Part shown: piece after piece, positions 22,801 through 31,800 of the stretch
Position numbering within the stretch: the stretch's first letter is position 1
How the letters are laid out: each line of letters starts with the position of its first letter
Source of the DNA: Clytia hemisphaerica
Taxonomy: Eukaryota > Cnidaria > Hydrozoa > Leptothecata > Clytiidae
Direction of reading: 5' to 3'
Assembly: GCA_902728285.1 (NCBI GenBank)
Contig: CACVBU010000360.1
Location: 62,001-126,000, forward strand
DNA: 64,000 nt
Notes under the pieces: model-generated
Databases searched by the model: none
What the model was told of the DNA's origin: nothing
What the model saw: only the letters and a program-made list of their open reading frames with translations
Translations under genes and position numbers: made by a program

Positions 22801-25800
22801 ATTCGTCCATTGAGATGTCAGGTCATAAAAAGGCTGTATCGTCAAATCCTCATTTTGATAGTCTACCAGTTCCTCTACTCCTGGATTTCCTGTTTAGAGC
22901 GGTCCGCCAAAACCTTTGAAAATAAATGGTGTGGAATTAGCTTCGTCCCCGTGTATTCTAGGCTTTTTTTATGGTATGTTATTATCTGGTGCTATCAGTA
23001 ACATGAAAAAGCCGAGAATTCGTAGGGAACAAGGTTTGTGTAGTCCTAGACTTTAATGTCTTTCCAATTATCATTGCAATTCTATCAGGTATTTTGTTGC
23101 CAAGAACAAATTCCTTGGTTCATTTCTTCTACGCAAGTTTCTACTACTCCCCCCTTATCCGTTACACACGGCTTCCCCACTGCTCCTGTGGTAGACTTTC
23201 ATCTTACTATCTAAAGAATACACTATTGTGTAGTAGAATAGTTTGACTCTAATAATCTTTACTACGCTTAACATTTAAGTTAACAAATCTTGAAAATTGT
23301 TAGCTCTTTAATAGCACACTTGGTGTGGTCCATCTATCAATCCCTCAATATTCTTACCCACACACACTTCTCCTTTCAAACCCCATTGCTCGTTGTAGTT
23401 GTTGTGGTTTGTATGGTGTGGTTTTCACGGCTTGTTTTGCTGTCAACGACTGCTGCAATAGCATTCCGAATTTGACCCGCGCCAATATTGTAAATACTTT
23501 AAATAACAAGTGTTACATAACGTATTTTTTTGGACAATACCTATAAAATACACATTTTATTTATAAGACCATCCAAAATTTTTGAAGCCTTCGGATGTTC
23601 TTAACTTTTTGGGTTTTAAGCTTAAAAATGTTCTTAACATGTTCGTATTTTGACCATTTTGTAAGTATTTTTTGACCATTTATATAAGAAATAGGGTGTT
23701 TTATGAGTCCACAAAGCCTTAAAATGCTATCGCCTCGTTTTCGAATGGAATAATTGCTTCAAGTGTATTCCAGACATTGGGTATGCATTCCCAAAGAAGA
23801 GGAGTGTCAACGATTCCGATAAATAAACGCAAACACTAATCATGCCTAGTGATGTTGAAATATCCTGAAAGCTTGACTAAGAATCACTGGAAACGAGGTC
23901 TGCATTGATGTTATGTTTGTATTCCGCGAAAAGAGTGTTTTGGTGAACCAGAGGGTCAATAATCTTGTTTTTATCACATATCAGGACTTTCTAAATTACT
24001 GCACTAAAATCAGCGAACCGTTGGACTGCAACCCTATTATAATTTCTCAGGCTATTGTTCTTCTCATTGCATGGAGGTTGGTCGCTGCTTTAATAAAGTG
24101 AGTAAGGTACTATTCTATACCAAGAACTTTGTGAGCTGCTGCACCTGCTCTGTTTGCAGATGAATTCTTGTGAAGGTTAAATCGAAAACTTTGATCCGGT
24201 CAGAAGCAAGTCACATGGCAATTCGAAAGTTGAGAACAGGGTGTGGTCTGACCCCCTCCTTGAGTTTGTGTTGACAACAGTCATCAAAAGGTTAATCCGT
24301 AGGTCGCTCTCCAGTACATATACCCTGACACATGGCAAGGAAAATCATTATTTGAACTGTAATGTGATCAAAAAATAATACAGCAGACTCCAGGGTCATT
24401 ACCCGGAACAATTTTGCCCGGCTAACACGCAAATCTGTTTCGTAATTAAAGAACTTTATCTCGCAACTTTCAACACTTTTCATTATCTTAGCGCGTGATA
24501 AGGATTAGAAAGGGTCATAATGGTAATCGTTATATAATCATACCCAGCTCTTTCTTTTCGTGTTTCTTTTCAAACTGGGCTGGTATAATCTATTAATTAT
24601 TGCAAGAAGCTCATATTTTATCGGTCCTTCAATTGGTCTATTGATTGTTTAGGGCAATTTCATACAAGAGGTATGTTAAAGAGAGTTTCCAGGGCTTAGA
24701 TAAAAATCTAACATTGTATAACTCTATACCCATGGTTCCATATTTTCTTTCCAAGTGGTTAAAATTACGCTTTTTTCAAAAGAATGATGGTGCTTTTTCA
24801 ATTCGTCATGAATATCTTTAACTTTTTGTTGAAAATCAGCTTGACAAATATTCTTACGGTATTCTTAGGTTTGGATCCAATCCCAGCCACAATCTAGTAT
24901 GTAATACTTATCTCAAGCAAAAATTTAGCATTTTTGTTGAACCTTTTAGCATAGTTGGGTAATAATTGGCAGTTAAATGGTAAAATGCCCTAAGAATGCC
25001 TCTAAGGTTCAAATTACATGATGGTGGTATTCTTACCATATTCTTAATTTTTTTGGCCAAATTTCATCATAGATACACGCTTTTTTATAAGAATGGTGTA
25101 AATCCATTTTATCATGGATATTCTTAACTTTTTTGGGAAAATCATCCTATAATATTCTTACAGTATTCTTAAGTTAGGATCCTAATTCAGACTAGATTTA
25201 ACATTTAGTACATACGTCTCAAGCATAAAATTACATTTTTGTGAAAGGAGTGAGCCTTACTTGGGGGAAATTGACAATTTATAATTGAAAATGGCTCTAA
25301 AAATGGCATTCTTAGCTCGAGAAGCAAAATTCCATGATGGTGATATTCTTAGCATTATTCTTAATTTTTGGCCATTTTCATCATGGACCTTCTTATAAAG
25401 TGTATTCTTATAAAAAAAAGCGTGTTTTCTTATAAAGTATATTCTTATTAAAAAAAGCGTGTAATGATTCTGAGATGATTCCGGATTCAGGGTTTTTCAC
25501 ATACCCTCTTCTCAAGCCGAAACTGTTTTTTTTTCGAATACTTTTACATCGATTTTCGCTTCCTTGATGGTATTTGATTAATTACGTAACATCTTGCAAA
25601 ATATTAAGACAAAAGTAAATATGGATTTTTACTGAAGTGGATACAAAGAATATGACCATTCTTTATTTTCAAATGTTAAAAATCGTATAAAAGAAGTTCA
25701 AATGTAATAATGTCTTGATTGCTAAACCTGATAAAATATTTTACTCGCGCACACAGAGATTTCTCATCGACTGTAGCAAGAGGCACTTTGTCTTCTCGTG

Positions 25801-28800
25801 TACGAAATTTCGTATGCTTGACTATTGTTCTATGTTGTAATTTGACCTCAAATTAGGAACAAAGATAGGCCTCGCCTGTATTTAACTTTGTTACAGGATA
25901 CTGAAATTTCGATTAGCTCTATTTTTTGTTTGTATCAACCTAGTAACTGACTTAGATTTAGTCTAGATCAAAACTTTTAGTTTAAAATATTCAAAATGGC
26001 GAATAAGGGCCGTCGAGATCTGAACTTGAGCCGCCTCTATTGGTGCTTTTAATGGTATTTAGTCAAAAGAGAGTTCGGTGTGGTAACGCCCCCTTCCCGC
26101 TGGACTGTCCTATTAGCCGGATAATGAATCGAACACTCCAATATGACTAGAACGAACTGAATAAAAGAGAGGTTGTTGGGTCACTCACATCATCACTAAA
26201 TGGAGCACGTCCGTGAAGAAGTCTAAAATACACTCAAACGGTCGTTCTATTGCATTCATGCACTGTTATTTGTCTCTGATTTTGTTGCAGAATCCTCCTT
26301 AAAAAGTAGAAATTTCTTTCAAGGATTTCCTTCCAGTAAACAATCTTTCTCAGAAGACATTTCCTCCATTGAGACAACTTCCGCCCAAGCTCACCAAAGC
26401 CGGTTGGAACACTGTCTTGTATTAATCATTTACAGTATATGATGACGTCACTCGTATTTTAAGAAGGGTTAATCTCTTGTACCTTTACAGCTATTGTCAA
26501 ATTTCAGTCAGACCATCTCGTCAAATCATATTTTTTGGGGTGGGCCTACATAAAGACAGAGACATGAACACAGTCAAACATGTCAATATCACGGAATGAG
26601 ATGAGCCAATTTTTCGTAGGTTATTTGATACGTGGGGACGTTATGTGTCTTTTTGTTAACCCCAGGATGAAATTTCAGATGCATGTATCCTATTTCATCG
26701 GTTATCCATTTAGGTCTTATTTAGTGACTTCGTATACTATTCAATTGTTTGATTGCTTTGATGTACACCCTGTTCTAATGTTCCCATGCACTGTCGAGTT
26801 TTTATGAGAAAATCCAATTCCTTTGGAGATCGTTTTCGTTATATTGTTTTGCACTTTCGACTTTGTAAACAGAAATAATGTAATAAACTCCGACAAAATT
26901 TGGGTCTAATTTATCAAATCCAGTTTCCCAACTAACGTCTGCTACTTCTATCAGGCTCGCATTATACCTTACTTTCTATTGTTCTTAAACAATAGAGCCA
27001 TTTTTTAGGTACCAAAAACTTAATCTAGATATGCTTATAAACGTTATGCTTATAGAAAAAAATATGCATGGCATCTGACCTAACAGGACGTAACCGTGCA
27101 ATCGAGGAAACTTGTTTTACAGGGTCCACCTCTCACGCGACATTACTCAGCGATATTGACTCAATATAATATTTCGGACATTTTGAAATAATTGGAGATT
27201 TCCTGACCAATACCACGATAATCAATGTTAATTTAAGTGTTAAAAACCACAGAAAGGCATCGCTTATTCCACGTAACAGTTTAAACTGATTTTGAGGTGT
27301 AGTAACTTAACCAAGCTTGTACTATTCTATTAGACAAAGATTTAATCGTTCGGGTTTTTCTTTAGTTCTATCCATGATTTACACCTCCATTAAGACTTCA
27401 GTGTTAGCTCGTGTAAAGCTTCTCAAATTACTTTGAAGTTTTCCAAGCACGTTCTTAACATATTGGTCATCAAACCTTTGTGATTTTACATAGTTTTTTC
27501 TTACAAGAAAAACGTGTACACTTCTTGATACGGAAATGATTACTTTTTTACCGGCTTGAAAAACCATTTTTCCATGTTACTTTAAAATCTTATCGTTCCA
27601 TTTATTTTATTCGTATAATTTTTCATTATATTTGCTTTACTATGTAAAAAAGAGGCTCAACTTACCCCTCCCCCCTTTTTTTCCCCAAAACATGTCAGAA
27701 AGAGCGCTTATCCAATACTCACTTAATGGTCCTCAATTCAGGGATCACAATTCGTACCTTTCAATAGCTTTATTTTTTGGACAAAATCAGTCTTGACTAA
27801 GGCCATTTTTTGGTATAATAGGGGGGGGGGGGCTTAATGAATTTTTTTCCTTCTGTACAAACAATGGTGCGCCTTCTTAGCCACTATATTTAGGGCCCCT
27901 CATCTTTCCAGATCTTAGAATGGGCTCTACAGTTTAACTGTCTTTACCCCTAACCTGGTCTGAGTTTTGTGGTTTTCCCTTTACTATTGCGTACTATTGA
28001 CTTATTCACACATCTTTCGATAATTATTTTCGACATCAAGATGCGAATTGAACTTTAATTTTATCGGTCCTGTTAATATTGACTGAATTTTTTATTGCGA
28101 AATCTGTTGAAATGGTTGGTATGTTCAGGCAAAGGATGAAAAAAATGTCAAGGGAGCGAATGCTGCAGATAGTGCAGTGCCGTAGCTACCGGGGGGAGCT
28201 AAAGGGTGCTTAGCCCCCCCCCCCTCCATAATTTTTTTAAGAGTGATTTTTTTCATAAAATGCTTCCTACGGTAGGAGTGTAGACTCAAATCAATACTTC
28301 ATATAACTTTTTAAATATTTCCCGCTTTCCAAAAGGGAAATATTTATTAAAACGGGCTTTCTCCATAATTTCCCGTGTCAAAACGCCTTCCGTACGCCCT
28401 GACTGACGCCCGTTTTTATTTTCACAGCGAAAGATGCATCCAGTGAATTATAAGTAATGCATCATGATTCAAGTCGACTGATAAACTATATATATAATAT
28501 ATGTTACAAGTTCCTTACGGATTCTCAAGCCCAGTTATAATAAAACTATTACATGTTAGTAGCAGACCCGACTGGCAATTGTTATGTAGCAGGTTGAAAC
28601 ATGAGTATTTGCTGCTAGAAAGATGCAGTTTGTTTTCAAGTTAAAATCTTTAAAATAAATCAAACTGTGTGGGTTTCTTTACTTCCAAACAACCTACCAA
28701 TAGTTTTGGAACACTCCATAATAAAGGGAGATGGCTGTTCTTGTGGATTGACTTTCTGGTTACCCCATATAAACACGATGTGACATGAAAGTGAAGAGAC

Positions 28801-31800
28801 TTGTTGGTTTTTTTGATTTGTTGGTTTTTTGTTTGATTTCTTGACTCATATATCTCATGGCAAATGGGATAGCAAATGACTTTTCATGTATTGCTTGGCT
28901 TTACATATGATACATCTAACTTTGAACCCTCCAGAATGTTGAAAAAAGCATTTTATGAGATAAGTTTCGATTGTGATTGTAATTTTCATGGAAATTTTTA
29001 ATCGACAGATTTGACTTGGCGTCAGTTTTGTTTGGTTGATAAATCTTTAGCTTTACCATGACCGTGGGATGATTTTCAATAAACTTTGTTGTTATACACA
29101 GTTTTGTTTCCTACACATGATGACTCCAGCCATGATTGGTATCAGAATTTTGGAAAAAAAACATCTTACGACGACGAGAAATTGTTGATAGAAATTATAT
29201 TGACTTATTTTTACAATTTTGGTGGTGTGGGTTTTGTTGTTGTTTACACCGTGGGATCCTGTTAGGGTATCTTGATTGTTGTTTGTTGGAATTGATTACC
29301 AAAAAAAAGAGAACCTTTTTTTGATAAATACTTTATTTTTTTCATGAACCGTGTGGATGGTTGACATCTTTCTCTAGTCTTGTAAACCAATGCAGTGTCT
29401 GTTTTCAAATCTTGAATTCTCTATACCTACTGAACTGAATTGAAGCTCTGACTAGCTCTGTTTAAAGCTATTTAAATGCTTTAAAACTTTGAGGCATATT
29501 CTTTTCTTTGTTGCTATTAAGATAGATTTTTACTTTGTCCTAATGTAAATTTATTGTAAAGTTTTAGTTTTTTGAGTTTAGTTCATCTGCAGTAGTAATT
29601 TTTTCAGTAATCCTTAAATCTTGTGAATAAAGTAACATTTAACCAGACTTATTGCCCTCATTATATTCAAATTTTATTTTTTTTAGGACTGATGAGTACA
29701 TATTTTTAAATACCAAAACAAAGCAAACAACATGCCAGTTCTTTCTGGACAAATATATATGTAATACTTTATTATGTGTGCTTTGATTTTCTATTTTAAT
29801 CAACCCTCTCAACTGCTGATCTTTCAACTATCATTTAGGAGTATAGAATGGGCTTTCATAGTACCATTTTCTCTAAGTATTTTTTACCACTTGCGTGGAT
29901 TAAAATATTATTTTCTCACGATAAAAGCTCACCCTCAATAGGGTGACACGACATTTGTAGAGTTGTTGAACAACTTAAGACTTCGAATTGTAACTTGTAA
30001 CTCTCACCTTGCTTTCTTTTACTAAGGCTAATTATCCCTTTTTATATATGTCAATAATGACCTTCATTTTTAAGGAAATATTTAGTCGCAATTTTGCGAT
30101 TCTTGTTTTTCTCATACGACGACAAAGCCTATGTTACTTTTTTGTCGAAAGTGAAAGTCATCAGAATCCCTCTGTTTGTTCTCATGATCCACTGATGTAT
30201 TGTACGGAGTTTAATTTTACTAGCCTCGTCTGATTCTAAAGGTTCAAGATGAAGTTACTCTTTTTTATACGAACCATAAAATGGCTGTTCTTATTTTAGT
30301 GCCAAAGTGAGGTATTTTTGTAACTCAATTTACTTGAAATTCAGTTGTCCAAGCTGGATTCTGTTCTTGAATAGTTCTTATTTTGAGCCTCATTATTCAT
30401 GTAAAAAGTGAGTGCACATGTAGTCACCAGAAGGAATAACGATGATTTGGTTTGTCTGTCATATTTAGCCTGACATGTTGATTTAGACTAATCGAATTTT
30501 TTTGAGCAATCGAATGAATCGCATGAATCGATGAAACCTAGGGTAACTGAAAGGAATTCGATCAGTTCGTTCAATCAAAGTCGACTCAAATTTGAATTGG
30601 TTAGATTTTTCGATAATCGGATAAATAGTTCGATGCACATGCAGTCGATGGTGGGTTTGAAAAAGTTCGTGCTCTTTAAATGCCATTTAAGCATGCATAT
30701 TTTCATGGTCAGTACAGAAAAAAAGGAGCCACTTCCTTCTAGGCTACGTCATATCTTCCTTCGTTTCGAGCGTAAAACTCCTAATCTAGAGTAAGACCTA
30801 AAAGCCTGGATCTGTCTATTTTGTAGACTACTTCCTTCGGGCGGAAGCGTGGAGGTTTGTTTTGAAAAAGGAATTTTGGATCGGAATTTTTGTGCGTAGA
30901 CCGTCTTGACCAATAGTAGGCCTGCGTTTCTTCTATCCATCAATCAAGCACTTATCTTAAAACCAACTTAAATCAAACTATAAAAGGCCAATATTTACTC
31001 GTGACTAAAATACTCCACGCCAGTCTTGTTTAGTTAGGGGAGGGATAATTTAAATTTTGGCACAAAGGATTTTTCACCAACTCCAAATAAATAGGCTTTG
31101 TTTGTTCATTGCCTAGGAAAATCAAATCTCCTAAAACTTTGGCTATTTTCAAGGTTTGAAATTCACTTGCTTATATTTTGAGACACGTCAGCTAATAAAA
31201 ATATACGTAGCTTCCTCAATATCAATACTGTAACCCGATTGTTGAAGTCATTCTAATCTAGTAAATCGATAACTTATCGATTGATTAAATATCGATTGAT
31301 TAAATTTCTACTTTATATTGATATTAGACCCCAGATAACATCATTTTCCAACCTGTGATGACAAACCCTTTATACCTGGTGATGCAAATAGACCTTCTTC
31401 GGGTCAATGTGACGAATCATCGTTGCAATGAATATTTCACTACGAGTGAAGATGAAAAGTCATAACTTTTTTTGTTTTTGTAGGTTGGTGTTGTGATTCT
31501 TTACGATCACGTTCACCCTGTTGGTGCTTTCACGAAAGTATCCGCCATTGATGTAAGTCATTCAACATTTTCTGCTTCACAAGATTTGTTTCGCCCTAGC
31601 CTTGATTCATTAAGCATTTTTGGAAACACTCGCTTGCTTGGTTTCCTCCCTTACAATTAGATAGGGGTTCCAGATTTTAGAAGAGACTCTGAACCCCTGT
31701 TTTCTGAAATTTTCCAAATCATTTTGGCTCAAAAAAGAAACTTTCTCTGGGTTTGGAAACTAACATTGGATTGATTGGCTTTACAGTTAGACATTTACGT

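Larger units (their letters stand above)
22116..31483 (+). other. CYRI intron 8 (9.4 kb, largest)
   Basis: Contains the repeats listed at 22156, 23550, 24768, 25075 and 28175. The remaining stretches, roughly 25.5-28.1 and 28.3-31.4 kb, show no exon, RNA gene or repeat boundary that I can support. Confidence 0.6.
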
